Part shown: positions 17,235-25,378 of the stretch, piece after piece
Numbering within the stretch: position 1 is the stretch's first letter
Layout of the letters: each line of letters begins with the position of its first letter
Origin: JANQRZ01 sp965214485
GTDB lineage: Bacteria > Bacteroidota > Rhodothermia > Rhodothermales > JANQRZ01
Direction of reading: 5' to 3'
Assembly: GCA_965214485.1 (NCBI GenBank)
Contig: CBDCBW010000017.1
Span: forward strand, 372,001-436,000
Length of the DNA: 64,000 nucleotides
Notes under the pieces: model-generated
The model's database searches: none
What the model was told of the DNA's origin: nothing
The model's input: only the letters and a program-made list of their open reading frames with translations
Program-made: the position numbers and the translations under genes

Positions 17235-17786
17235 ATGGATAGCCTCTGGGACAACATCTTCCGCCCGAAGGCCCACGCCGGGACGAACGCGCTCCTGCGC
17301 CAGGTCCCGATGTTCGCCGACCTCGACCGCCGCGAGCTCGCCGAGGTCCGCAAAATCCTCTACCGGCGGCAGTACCAGGCCGACGAGGTGATCTTCCGGC
17401 AGGGCGATCCCGGCGTCGGGATGTACGTCATCGAGCGCGGCACCGTCGCCATCTTCCACGAGCCGACGAACCGCCTGCTGGCCGAGCTGCGCGGCGGCGA
17501 CTTCTTCGGCGAGATCGCGCTGCTGAACGAGACCCCGCGCTCGGCCCGCGCCGTGGCGAAGACGCCGGCTGCGCTCCACGGCCTCTTCCAGCCCGAGCTC
17601 TACGACCTCGTCCAGCGCGTGCCCCGGCTCGGCGTGAAGCTGCTGCTGCCACTCGCGCGCAACCTCGGCACCCGGCTCATCCACGCCGACGAGCGGGTCG
17701 AGCGGTTCTACGCCCGGCAGGAAGAGCCGCCCGCCGAGCCCGCCCCCCGCCACCGCCACGAGAGGGACGATGCCACGTTGGGCTAA
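17235..17786 (+). CDS. Cyclic-nucleotide-binding-domain protein without output domain
   Basis: The 183-residue protein carries one CNBD: 'LLRQVPMFADLDRRELAEV', 'VIFRQGDPGVGMYVIERG' and a phosphate-binding cassette 'GDFFGEIALLNETPRSARAV' with the ligand Glu and Arg present. The residue after Arg is Ser; cGMP-preferring eukaryotic kinases carry Thr/Ser there, while cAMP sites carry Ala, though promiscuous bacterial CNBDs also have Ser. No helix-turn-helix follows, so it is not a Crp-type regulator. It may be a ligand-gated partner or sink for the cyclase product. Its 3' end overlaps the transporter gene by 17 nt. Confidence 0.85.
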   Translation: MDSLWDNIFRPKAHAGTNALLRQVPMFADLDRRELAEVRKILYRRQYQADEVIFRQGDPGVGMYVIERGTVAIFHEPTNRLLAELRGGDFFGEIALLNETPRSARAVAKTPAALHGLFQPELYDLVQRVPRLGVKLLLPLARNLGTRLIHADERVERFYARQEEPPAEPAPRHRHERDDATLG

Positions 17787-18795
17787 AGGGCTGCTCCTCG
17801 GTGCGAGCGCGGCGGCGGGCGTGTGGCTGCTCGCGCCCGTCGGCCACGTCGTGCAGATGGTCGTGCTCGGCGCGCTCCTGGCCTACCTGCTGGACCCGCT
17901 CGTGGGGCGGCTCGAGGCGCGGGGGCTGGAACGGGGGGCCGCGTCTGCGGTCGTGTTCTTCGGGTTTCTGCTCGGGCTGGGGATACCGCTCGCGCTGTTC
18001 TCCCCGGCGCTCGCCGCCCAGATTCTCGCGCTGCAGTCGGGCCTCGACCTGACGGCGGCGACCGAGCTGATGGAGGACGTCGAGCGGTGGCTCGGGGCGC
18101 GGCTCGCGCCGCTGGGCGTCGAGGCCCCGGACCTGCGCGGCTGGGTGGCGGGCTTCACCGAGCGGCACCTCGGCGACGTCGTGGCCTTCGTGCCCGGCGT
18201 GCTCGGCCTCGCGGTGCAGACCGTGGTGGTGCCCGTCGTCGCGTTCTTCCTGCTGCGCGACGGGCGGCGCTTCCGCAAGGGCTTCATCAGCCTCGTCCCG
18301 AACCGCTACTTCGAGTTCACCCTCAACGCCCTCCGCCGCGCCGACGCCCAGCTCGGCGGGTACCTGCGCGGCCAGCTCCTCGCCGCGGCCATCGTCGGCC
18401 TGCTGGCGACGCTCGCGCTCTGGCTGATCGGGGTCGAGTACTACTTCATCATCGGGACGATCGCGGGCGTCGCCAACCTCATCCCGTTCCTCGGCCCGTT
18501 CATCGGCGGGGTCGTCGCCGTCGCCGTCTCGGCCGTGACGACGGGCTCGTTCGAGCAGGCGGGCCCGATCGCCGTGTCGTTCGCCGTGATCCAGATGATC
18601 GATAACTTCATCTCGCAGCCGCTGCTGCTGGCGCAGAACGTCGAGCTCCACCCCCTGGCGATCCTGCTCGTGCTGCTCGTCGCCGGGGAGGTGTTCGGCA
18701 TCCTCGGCCTGCTCCTCGCCGTCCCCGTCGCCGCGATGGCGAAGGTGCTCGTGCAGGAGTTCGTGACGACGTTCCGCAGCTACCGATTCTCGTAA
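17770..18795 (+). CDS. AI-2E/PerM-family membrane transporter
   Basis: The 341-residue protein has the family's layout. Two N-terminal hydrophobic helices surround 'LGALLAYLLDPLVGRLEARG', and a soluble ~100-residue segment follows. The C-terminal core has 'GQLLAAAIVGLLATLALWLIG', 'IAGVANLIPFLGPFIGG', 'VIQMIDNFISQPLLLAQNVELHP' and 'VAGEVFGILGLLLAVPVAA', all hallmark blocks of PF01594. Members export autoinducers or exchange ions; the substrate here is unknown. The start overlaps the CNBD gene, suggesting shared transcription. Confidence 0.9.
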   Translation: MPRWAKGLLLGASAAAGVWLLAPVGHVVQMVVLGALLAYLLDPLVGRLEARGLERGAASAVVFFGFLLGLGIPLALFSPALAAQILALQSGLDLTAATELMEDVERWLGARLAPLGVEAPDLRGWVAGFTERHLGDVVAFVPGVLGLAVQTVVVPVVAFFLLRDGRRFRKGFISLVPNRYFEFTLNALRRADAQLGGYLRGQLLAAAIVGLLATLALWLIGVEYYFIIGTIAGVANLIPFLGPFIGGVVAVAVSAVTTGSFEQAGPIAVSFAVIQMIDNFISQPLLLAQNVELHPLAILLVLLVAGEVFGILGLLLAVPVAAMAKVLVQEFVTTFRSYRFS

Positions 18796-18829
18796 CTCGC
18801 CCTCCGTCACGGCCCCAGACCCTCCGCCC

Positions 18830-19321
18830 ATGAAAACCATCCTCCTGCTCCGCCACGGCAAGTCCGACTGGGACGCCGACTTCGACCACGACCACGAGCG
18901 CCCGCTCAACAAGCGGGGGCGGCGAGCCGCCGAGACGATGGGGCAGTTCCTCCTCCAGAGCGGCACGCTCCCGGACCGGATCGTGACCTCGACGGCGGTC
19001 CGCGCCCGGATGACGCTCGAGATCGTGCGCGGGGCCGGGGAGCTGGAGGCCCCGGTGCGCGAGACGCGCGAGCTCTATGGGGCCGGCCCGCGCGAGCTGC
19101 TCCGCGTCATCCGCGCCCAAGACGACGAGGCCGACGTAGTGCTCCTCGTCGGGCATCAGCCGGGGTGGGGCGAGACCGTCAGCCAGCTCATCGGCGGCGG
19201 CGAGATTCGCTTCCCGACCGCCGCGCTCGCGTGCGTGGCCGTGGTCGTAGACCGGTGGCGCGACGTGGGCTTCGGCCAGGGCGAGCTGGTCTGGCTCGTC
19301 CCGCCGAAGGCGCTAGGCTAG
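18830..19321 (+). CDS. SixA-like histidine phosphatase
   Basis: The 163-residue protein begins 'MKTILLLRHGKSDWD', with the catalytic RHG of the histidine phosphatase superfamily, and has 'LNKRGRRAAETMGQFL', 'DRIVTSTAVRARMTLEIV' and the second His in 'VVLLVGHQPGWGETV'. Size and RHGKS match SixA, which dephosphorylates phosphohistidine in relay proteins. Location after a two-component/cyclase operon and downstream of HPr-type chemistry in the same window makes a phosphohistidine target plausible. It lies 34 nt after the transporter gene. Confidence 0.88.
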   Translation: MKTILLLRHGKSDWDADFDHDHERPLNKRGRRAAETMGQFLLQSGTLPDRIVTSTAVRARMTLEIVRGAGELEAPVRETRELYGAGPRELLRVIRAQDDEADVVLLVGHQPGWGETVSQLIGGGEIRFPTAALACVAVVVDRWRDVGFGQGELVWLVPPKALG

Positions 19322-19770
19322 AGGCACCCTCGTAGGCCGACTCCCCGCTTCCGCTGCCCTCGCTCCGCTCCGAGCAGCGAAAGCGGTCCCCCTCAACGAG
19401 GGTCGGGCTGCTACGTTCTTGCACGCTAGTGCTACGACAACTCGATTCTGACAGGCTCTCGGCAGCCCGTGCGCCGCGCGTCAGCGTTGACCTCGTCGCC
19501 CGATGCGGTGCATCTAGCTCCTCGGTCGCCTTGACTCGCAGCACCCGAACACGCCGATCTACCCGTCATTCTGCTCGTGTCGCAGCACTAGGCTCTGTCA
19601 CGCAAGTCGGTCCGTCGGCGAGCGAGAGACCCCGGAGGGACCCGGCCCCCTGGAGGGACCCGGCCAGGCGTCCGACAAGCCGGATGCCGTAGCATCGGGC
19701 GAGGAGGACAACGCCGCAGGGCGCTTCAGGGGTCTCGCCGAGCCAGGACCCAGATTGAACGTGACGGGAC
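19322..19770. other. Gene-free spacer between convergent genes
   Basis: 449 nt separate the SixA-like stop from the lipid kinase stop. The spacer holds the hairpin repeat at 19345-19412 and a short direct repeat GGAGGGACCCGGCC at about 19634 and 19652. A reading frame at 19429-19692 is Ser/Arg-rich without similarity and is not called. Confidence 0.6.
19345..19386 (+). terminator. Hairpin after the signalling operon
   Basis: CCGCTTCCGCTGC at 19345-19357 pairs with GCAGCGAAAGCGG at 19374-19386 (one mismatch), 24 nt after the SixA-like stop. No T-run follows. The block extends to GGTCCCCCTCAACGAGGG and is copy 2 of the dispersed hairpin repeat, reversed. It may act as terminator or be a repeat only. 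Confidence 0.4.
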
Positions 19771-20679
19771 CTAGCGCGCCGGGTCAGCCGTGTAGCCCGG
19801 CCCCGAGGCCACGCGGAGCGCGCCGGGCAGTACCTCGAACGTCACCGGTTCCTGCGTCAGCAGCTCGCCGTCCACGTTGAACCACATGCCGGGGCGGGAC
19901 TCGATGCGGACGCAGCGGGCGCGGCGGAAGAGGACGTGCTCGCTGCCGAGGTAGTCCCCGGCGAGGGCCAGCGCGGCGAGGCCGGCGAGGTCCGCCGCCG
20001 AGCACTCTTTCACCACCACCACGTCGAGGAGCCCGTCCTCGGGATTCGCGCGTGGGGCCGCCGGCCGGCCGCCGGCCGCCGTCCGTCCGTTGGCCACGAC
20101 GATGTTGAGCGCGGCCACGCGCTCTGGCTCGTCGTCGTCCCACGTGATGTAGGTCTCGAACTCGGTCAGGTCGGGGAGCGCCTTCACGGTGCCGACGAGG
20201 TAGGCGAACGGCCCCCACGTCGCCTTCAGCTCGTCCGTCATCGCCTCGTCGATGGCCCCGGTGAACCCGCCGCCGCAGACGTTGGCGGCGTAGGTCGTCT
20301 CCGCGGCCCCGCTGACGCGGATGAGGTCGATCGAGCGGCGCGTACCGTGCAGCGCGGTCTCGAACGCCTCGGCGGGGTCCTCGGGCAGCGCCAGGGTGCG
20401 GGCGAGGTCGTTGCCCGTCCCGAGGGGGACGATGCCGAAGTCCACCGCGCCGAAGTCCCCGCTGAGGCCGTTGATGACCTCGTTCACCGTCCCGTCGCCG
20501 CCGGCGGCGACCACGAGATCGACGCCCTGCGCGGCGGCCTCGGCGGCGAGCTCGCAGCCGTGGCCCGCCGCCTCGCAGGTGACGACCTCGGCGTCGGGCA
20601 CCGAGCGGACCGCGTCGTGCAGGCGGTCGGCGCTGTCGGCGCTGCCCGCGTTGGGGTTCAGGATGACGCGCGTCTTCAT
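19771..20679 (-). CDS. Diacylglycerol/lipid kinase (YegS/DagK family)
   Basis: The 302-residue protein begins MKTRVILNPNAGSADSADRL, where NPxAG is the family's first nucleotide-binding motif. It then shows 'GVDLVVAAGGDGTVNEVING' (GGDGT), 'GIVPLGTGNDLARTL' (P-L-G-T-x-N-D) and a C-terminal Asp/Glu-rich 'ANPEDGLLDVVVVKE'. It would phosphorylate a diacylglycerol or related lipid at the inner face of the membrane. The ATG at 20679 directly precedes the motif; further upstream in-frame sequence is encoded by GAGGAGAAG-type repeats and is not protein-like. Confidence 0.92.
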   Translation of the reverse strand: MKTRVILNPNAGSADSADRLHDAVRSVPDAEVVTCEAAGHGCELAAEAAAQGVDLVVAAGGDGTVNEVINGLSGDFGAVDFGIVPLGTGNDLARTLALPEDPAEAFETALHGTRRSIDLIRVSGAAETTYAANVCGGGFTGAIDEAMTDELKATWGPFAYLVGTVKALPDLTEFETYITWDDDEPERVAALNIVVANGRTAAGGRPAAPRANPEDGLLDVVVVKECSAADLAGLAALALAGDYLGSEHVLFRRARCVRIESRPGMWFNVDGELLTQEPVTFEVLPGALRVASGPGYTADPAR

Positions 20680-20820
20680 GCGAGGAGAAGAGAGAGGCGA
20701 GGAGAAGAGAGGGGGGAGGTGCGTCGAGAGGCTCCCCTTTAGAGCGGCCTCTCCTTTAAAGCGGCAGGGCATCTTTCGATCCGCCCCAGAGCGCCGCTCG
20801 GGGACAGACGGCTCCAAACG

Positions 20821-20850
20821 AACAGCGGCCACCCGAAGGCGACCGCTGTT
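20821..20850 (-). terminator. Intrinsic terminator-like hairpin with TTCG loop
   Basis: On the minus strand AACAGCGGTCGCC-TTCG-GGTGGCCGCTGTT folds into a 13-bp stem (two G-U pairs) with a TTCG tetraloop, followed by TTCGTTT. It lies about 60 nt past the stop of the DUF892 gene. On the plus strand the wobbles become mismatches, so the minus strand is favoured. Confidence 0.7.
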
Positions 20851-20858
20851 CGACTGCG

Positions 20859-20889
20859 GGACTGCTCGACCGTCGGACTGCTCGACCGT
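20859..20889. repeat. GGACTGCTCGACCGT direct repeat
   Basis: Two copies of GGACTGCTCGACCGT at 20859-20873 and 20875-20889 lie between the terminator and the DUF892 gene. Confidence 0.75.
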
Positions 20890-20907
20890 GGGCCGGAGGG
20901 CGTCGGT

Positions 20908-21396
20908 TTAGACGGCTTCCTGGTTGAGGTGGTCTTCGGCCAGGCGGGTCAGCTTAGAGTCGGCGTCCTTCTCCTCTCCGAGCGTGTCGCGGAGGATGTT
21001 GACGACCTCCTCGTGGCCGAGGCGCTCGGCCCAGGAGATGAGCGAGCCGTAGCGCGTGATCTCGTAGTGCTCGACGGCCTGCGCCGAGGCGATCATCGCG
21101 GCGTCGAGCGTGTCGGCGTCCTCGACCTCGCTCATCAGCTCTTCGGTCTCCTTGATGATGCCCTCGATGGCCGGGCACTTCTCGCCCTTGGCGGGCTCGC
21201 CGATGATTTTGAAGACCTGTTCGAGGCGGTTCACCTGCGTTTCGGTCTCGGCCTTGTGCTCTGAGAAGAGGGCTGCGAGCTGCGAGCTGTCGGCCTTCTT
21301 CATCATCTTGGGCAGCGCCTTGAGGATCTGCTTCTCGGCGTAGTAGATGTCCTTGAGGGTGTGGACGTAGAGGTCGTTCAGGTTCTTGATGGCCAT
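20908..21396 (-). CDS. DUF892 (YciE/YciF) ferritin-like stress protein
   Basis: The 162-residue protein starts MAIKNLNDLYVHTLKDIYYAE, typical for DUF892. It continues with 'KALPKMMKKADSSQLAALFSEH', 'EEVEDADTLDAAMIASAQAVE' type helices and 'HYEITRYGSLISWAERLGHEE', where Glu and His residues form a di-iron site in the four-helix bundle. Family members are induced by osmotic and other stresses. The gene is monocistronic, with a terminator-like hairpin at 20821-20850. Confidence 0.88.
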   Translation of the reverse strand: MAIKNLNDLYVHTLKDIYYAEKQILKALPKMMKKADSSQLAALFSEHKAETETQVNRLEQVFKIIGEPAKGEKCPAIEGIIKETEELMSEVEDADTLDAAMIASAQAVEHYEITRYGSLISWAERLGHEEVVNILRDTLGEEKDADSKLTRLAEDHLNQEAV

Positions 21397-21525
21397 GGCG
21401 GTAGAAGCGGGTTGGGATAGAGGGGAAGCGCTCGGGGGAGCGCGGAGAGGACGAGGAGTAACCAGCGGCGGCGCGACAACGTTCCGCAGCGGCAGCCGCA
21501 AACGAGGGGTGAGCGAATCTCCTGG

Positions 21526-21546
21526 CCCCCTCCGTGTGGCAGGGGG
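21526..21546 (-). terminator. Short GC hairpin after sbcC
   Basis: CCCCCT (21526-21531) and AGGGGG (21541-21546) can pair across a 9-nt loop, 15 nt past the SbcC stop. There is no T tract, so termination is only possible, not strongly indicated. Confidence 0.3.
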
Positions 21547-21561
21547 TTGGCCGCGCTCGGC

Positions 21562-24500
21562 CTATACCCCGATCACGTCGTAGCCGGAGCCCTCGACGGG
21601 GTCTTTCCTGACCTCGATGCGGACGGGGAACGCCTCCTTCAGCTCGTCGAGGTGGGTGATGACGAGGATTTTGTCGAAGTCCTCGCGGATGGTCTGGATG
21701 GCCTCGACGAGGCGCTCGATGCCCTGCTTGTCCTGCGTCCCGAAGCCCTCGTCCACGACGAGCGTGCGGATGCGGACGCCGCTGCGCTCGGCCAGGAGTT
21801 GGGCGAGGGCGATGCGGAGGGCGAAGTTGACCCGGAAGGCCTCGCCGCCGGAGAAGGTCTCGTAGGGGCGCGGCACCCCGCCAGCGTCGGTGATCTTGAT
21901 GTCGAGCGTCTCCTTCGTCCCGCCGGCTTTTTTGTCCTTGAGGGTTTCGAGCGAGACGCGCGTCCGTCCCTTCGCCAAGCGCTCCAGGAGGGCGTTCGTC
22001 CGGTCCTCGATCTCGGGCAGGGTCTCTTCGATGATGAGCGCGGGGATGCCGTTCTTGCCGAAGGCGTCGCGGAGGTGGCGGTAGAGGGTCTTTTCGCGCT
22101 TGGCCTCCTTGGCCTCGGCGCGGACCGCCCGGAGGGCGTCGCGGTCACGGGCGGCGCGCTCCAGGCGCTCGACGATGGCCCCGAGCGTGGCCTGCGCCCG
22201 GCTCAGCCGCTCGGCGAGCCCCGCCCTGCGCTCGGCCAGGGTGCGCGTCCGCTCGGCGAGGGCGGGGCGCTCGGCGAGGCGCTCGGCGTCGGCGGCGAGG
22301 GCGGCGCGGAGGGCGTGGGCTTCGTCCTCGCCGCGGCGCAGCTCCTCGGCGATTTGGGTGCGGCGCGCGGTCCAGTCGGCGAGGCGGTCGCGGGCGTTGA
22401 GGAGGGCCGAGCGGCGGTCCGGGGCCCCGGCGAGGGCGTCGCGCTCGCGGCGGACGGCGGCGTGGCGCTCGGCGTCGTAGCCCAGCGTGCCGAGCTGCTG
22501 CCGGAGGGCGTCGATCTGCCGCTGCACGGGGGCGAAGGCCTCGCCCGAAGCGAGGCGCGACCGGAGCGCCGCCACCTCGCGCTCCCCGGCCTCGATCTGC
22601 CCGGCGAGGGCGTCGCGCCGTCCCTGCACCTCGTCGAGCTCGCGGAGCGTGGCCTCGAAGCGGGCGGCCTGCGCGGCCTCGGCCTGCACGGCGTCGAAGC
22701 GCTCGGAGTCGAAGGGGAGGTCGAGGAGCTGCTCTTCGAGCTCGGTCCGCTCGGCGCGGAGGGCGGGGCTGAAGGTCTCGGCGCGGAACTGCCGGTCGAG
22801 GTCGGCGGCGCGGGCCTGCCGCTCGGCGCGCTCGGCGACGGCCCCGCGCGCGGTGGCGATGCGGCCCTGCACCTCGGCCAGGGCGTCCGCCACGCCGTCG
22901 GTCTCGGCGATCCGCGCCTTGAGCTCGGCGAACCGGCGGCGGAGGTCGTCGCGCGTCGCCGCGCGCTTCTGCACCTCGGCCTCGACGCGCGCGATCTCGG
23001 CGGCGAGCCCCGCGCGCTCCTCGGCGTAAGTCTCTTCGACCGTCCGGCGGTGCTCGGGCGTGAGCGCGGTGCCACAGGTCGGGCACGCCTCGGTGCCGAG
23101 CCCGCGCAGCCGCTCCACCTTGTCGTCGATGGTCCGGACCTCGCGGCGCAGGCGGTCGGTCTCGCGCTCGAGCCCGGCGATCTCGGCGGCGACGCCGCTG
23201 CCCTGCTCGCGCACGTCGTTCTGCTCGCGCTCCCACCCGGCCTTCGCCCCGGCCCGCTCGCGGAGCGCGGCCTGGCGCTGCTCCAGCCGGGGCAGGGCCT
23301 CGGCGTGGGCGTCGGCGGCGTTGACCTGCTCGGTCAGGCTGCGGATGCTGGCCTGGAGCGCGCCGCGCTCGTTGGCAAGCTGCTTGTCGAGGGCCGTGAT
23401 GCGCGTCTCGATCCGCTGCCGCTCGGCCTGCCGGGCCCGCAGCGCCTCGAGCTCGCGCCCGGCGGCGCGGGCCGCCCCGAGCCCGCGCTCGGCGAGCCGC
23501 CGCTCGGCGAGCCGCCGCTCGGCCTCGGCGTGCGCCTTGCGCCCGGCTTGCAGCTCCACGTCGAGCCGGTCGAGCCGCTTTTCGTCCTCCATCCGCTGCC
23601 GCTCCAGGGCGAGCTTCTTCTCGCCGAGCTGCTTGTCGATGGCGCGCCACAGGTCGGCCTTCTGCCCGAGGTCGCTGCCCTCGCGGTCGAGGGCGGCCCA
23701 GCGCTCGTAGTCGCGCTCGATGGTTTCGCGCTGCGCGATGAGCGCCTCGGCGTGCTCTATCTTCCCCACGAGCTCGGTGCGCTCGGTGCCCAGCTCGTGC
23801 CGCCGCTCGGTGAGGGTGGCGAGGCGGGCCTGCTGCCCCTCGGCGGTCCGGGCGAGGGCGTCGAGCTCGGCGAGGCGCTCGGTGAGGGTCCGGCGCTCGG
23901 CGTCCGCGTCCTCGCGCTCCCGGTCGAGGCCCGCGGCGGCGGCCTCGACCTCGGCGCGCTCCGCCTTCCACCGGCCCTCGTCTTCGAGCCCGGCGACGAG
24001 CCGCTCGGCCTCGGCGTCGGCGCGGCGGAGCCGCTCGGCGGCCTCGGTGTAGCGGCCCCGCGCCACGGCGGCGTAGCGCTCGAACCGGTCGAGGCCGAGG
24101 ATGCGCCCGAGGATCTGCTTGCGCTCGGTGGGCTTCTTCTTGGTGAACTCGTCGGACCGGCCCTGGAGCAGGAACGCCGAGTTGATGAACGTCTCGTAGT
24201 CCAGCCCCAGCGTCCGGTCGATGACGGCCTGCGTGTCCTTGACCGAGCCGGCGGTGAGCGGGCGGAACTCGGTCCCGCCCCACGCCTGGAATTCGAGGCT
24301 GGGCTTCGAGGTTTTGCCCGAGGCCGTGCGGTAGAACGACCGGACGACGCGGTAGCGCTCGTCGCCGAGGTCGAAGACCAGCTCGACCTCCATCTCGCGC
24401 GTGCCGATGCGGAGGAGGTCCTCGTCGGGCTTGCGGGCGTCGGAGGCCTTCCGGGCCTCGCCCCAGACGGCCCAGGTGATCGCGTCGAGGAGCGCGGACT

Positions 24501-24615
24501 TGCCCTGCCCGTTGCCGCCCGAGAGGCAGGCGACGTGGAACTGCTCGAAGTCCAGCGCCTCGGTCGTGGTGCCGTACGAGAGGAAGTTGCGGAGCTTGAG
24601 CGAGACCGGGATCAT
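21562..24615 (-). CDS. sbcC: SbcC/Rad50-type AAA ATPase
   Basis: The 1017-residue SMC-like protein begins MIPVSLKLRNFLSYGTTTEA, followed by Walker A 'LSGGNGQGKSALLDAITWAV'. Some 700 residues of Glu/Arg/Ala-rich coiled coil are broken by the zinc-hook 'EACPTCGTALTPEH'. The C-terminal lobe carries the signature 'FSGGEAFRVNFALRIALAQ' and Walker B 'LVVDEGFGTQDKQGIERLV'. With SbcD it forms a nuclease that opens DNA ends and hairpins. No sbcD lies beside it in this window, which is unusual since the two are commonly adjacent. Hairpin processing may matter for the palindromic attC sites at 33-41 kb; that link is speculative. Confidence 0.93.
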   Translation of the reverse strand: MIPVSLKLRNFLSYGTTTEALDFEQFHVACLSGGNGQGKSALLDAITWAVWGEARKASDARKPDEDLLRIGTREMEVELVFDLGDERYRVVRSFYRTASGKTSKPSLEFQAWGGTEFRPLTAGSVKDTQAVIDRTLGLDYETFINSAFLLQGRSDEFTKKKPTERKQILGRILGLDRFERYAAVARGRYTEAAERLRRADAEAERLVAGLEDEGRWKAERAEVEAAAAGLDREREDADAERRTLTERLAELDALARTAEGQQARLATLTERRHELGTERTELVGKIEHAEALIAQRETIERDYERWAALDREGSDLGQKADLWRAIDKQLGEKKLALERQRMEDEKRLDRLDVELQAGRKAHAEAERRLAERRLAERGLGAARAAGRELEALRARQAERQRIETRITALDKQLANERGALQASIRSLTEQVNAADAHAEALPRLEQRQAALRERAGAKAGWEREQNDVREQGSGVAAEIAGLERETDRLRREVRTIDDKVERLRGLGTEACPTCGTALTPEHRRTVEETYAEERAGLAAEIARVEAEVQKRAATRDDLRRRFAELKARIAETDGVADALAEVQGRIATARGAVAERAERQARAADLDRQFRAETFSPALRAERTELEEQLLDLPFDSERFDAVQAEAAQAARFEATLRELDEVQGRRDALAGQIEAGEREVAALRSRLASGEAFAPVQRQIDALRQQLGTLGYDAERHAAVRRERDALAGAPDRRSALLNARDRLADWTARRTQIAEELRRGEDEAHALRAALAADAERLAERPALAERTRTLAERRAGLAERLSRAQATLGAIVERLERAARDRDALRAVRAEAKEAKREKTLYRHLRDAFGKNGIPALIIEETLPEIEDRTNALLERLAKGRTRVSLETLKDKKAGGTKETLDIKITDAGGVPRPYETFSGGEAFRVNFALRIALAQLLAERSGVRIRTLVVDEGFGTQDKQGIERLVEAIQTIREDFDKILVITHLDELKEAFPVRIEVRKDPVEGSGYDVIGV

Positions 24616-24651
24616 GGCGAACGTCGAGCGACGAAGGGGAGCCGGACAGCG

Positions 24652-25200
24652 TCACCTAGCGGGGCCGTCGAGCTTGTCGAGGAGCCGGTCTTGCAGGCCG
24701 GGGGCGACGGCGCGGAAGAGGTCCCACGCGGCGGGGGCGAGGCTCCGCACCGGCTCGTAGAGCACGGAGGCCTCGCGCGTCTCCTCGCCGATCAGGAGGG
24801 GCTCGCCGCCGGGCAGCGCCGCCGCGCCCGTGACGACGAGGAGGACGCTCAGGACGAGCGCCGCCCGCAGCCCGCCGAACCCCGCCCCGGCCACCCTGTC
24901 GACGGCCCCGAGCCGGAGCGCCGCGAGCGCCTTGCGGACGAGGAACGCCGCGACCGTCAGCACGCCGAGCACGGCGGCGAAGGTAACGACGAACCCGGCG
25001 ACCGGCGCGAGCCGCTCGGCCAGGCCGAGGCTGGCGACGACGAGCGCGCCCACCGGCCCCATCGCCCCCGCCGCGGCCCACAGCGCGAGCACGAGGCCGG
25101 CAGTCCCGACGAGCTGGCTCAGCGCCCCGGCCCGCACCCCGCGCCACACCCCGAGCCCGACGAGCCCGGCAATCGCTAAGTCGAGTGTGCTTGCAGGCAT
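24652..25200 (-). CDS. CvpA-family membrane protein
   Basis: The 182-residue protein begins 'MPASTLDLAIAGLVGLGVWR' with the CvpA opening 'DLAIxxxxxxxxxRGxRxG'. It has four hydrophobic helices (residues ~5-25, 30-50, 65-90, 105-125) and an amphipathic C-terminal tail ending in 'DRLLDKLDGPAR'. CvpA proteins are needed for colicin V export in E. coli and affect envelope homeostasis and biofilm. It lies 36 nt upstream of sbcC in the same direction, so they may be co-transcribed. Confidence 0.8.
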   Translation of the reverse strand: MPASTLDLAIAGLVGLGVWRGVRAGALSQLVGTAGLVLALWAAAGAMGPVGALVVASLGLAERLAPVAGFVVTFAAVLGVLTVAAFLVRKALAALRLGAVDRVAGAGFGGLRAALVLSVLLVVTGAAALPGGEPLLIGEETREASVLYEPVRSLAPAAWDLFRAVAPGLQDRLLDKLDGPAR

Positions 25201-25284
25201 CAGCGCAGAAACTGAGTTGCGGTGGGTCGTACCCCCCGTCGCACTCGGGGCGCTGCGCGCCGCCCTCGTACGACGGTTCTCCTC

Positions 25285-25362
25285 GCCGAGGGGGACCGCT
25301 TTTTCGTCTTTGAGCGCAGGGACCCGTCCCGGAGCGATAGGCGAAAAAGCGGGGGGTCGCGA
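25285..25362. repeat. GC-rich dispersed hairpin repeat (copy 3)
   Basis: CCGCTTTTTCG (25297-25307) and CGAAAAAGCGG (25342-25352) form an 11-bp perfect inverted repeat, preceded by CTCGCCGAGGGGGA and followed by GGGGTCGCG. It shares head and tail with the blocks at 7901 and 19345. It lies between the yqeY stop and the cvpA start (both minus) and could also serve as a terminator for yqeY. Confidence 0.55.
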
Positions 25363-25378
25363 ACGGTGAGTGCCTGCA

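Noticed and set aside
19429..19692. 87-codon plus-strand frame in the spacer after the SixA-like gene
   Set aside because: Ser/Arg-rich low-complexity translation crossing a direct repeat; no start context or similarity.
21547..25179. 1210-codon plus-strand open frame opposite sbcC and cvpA
   Set aside because: Antisense to SbcC with P-loop, zinc hook and Walker B; the plus translation is Leu/Gly/Glu/Ala-biased without motifs.
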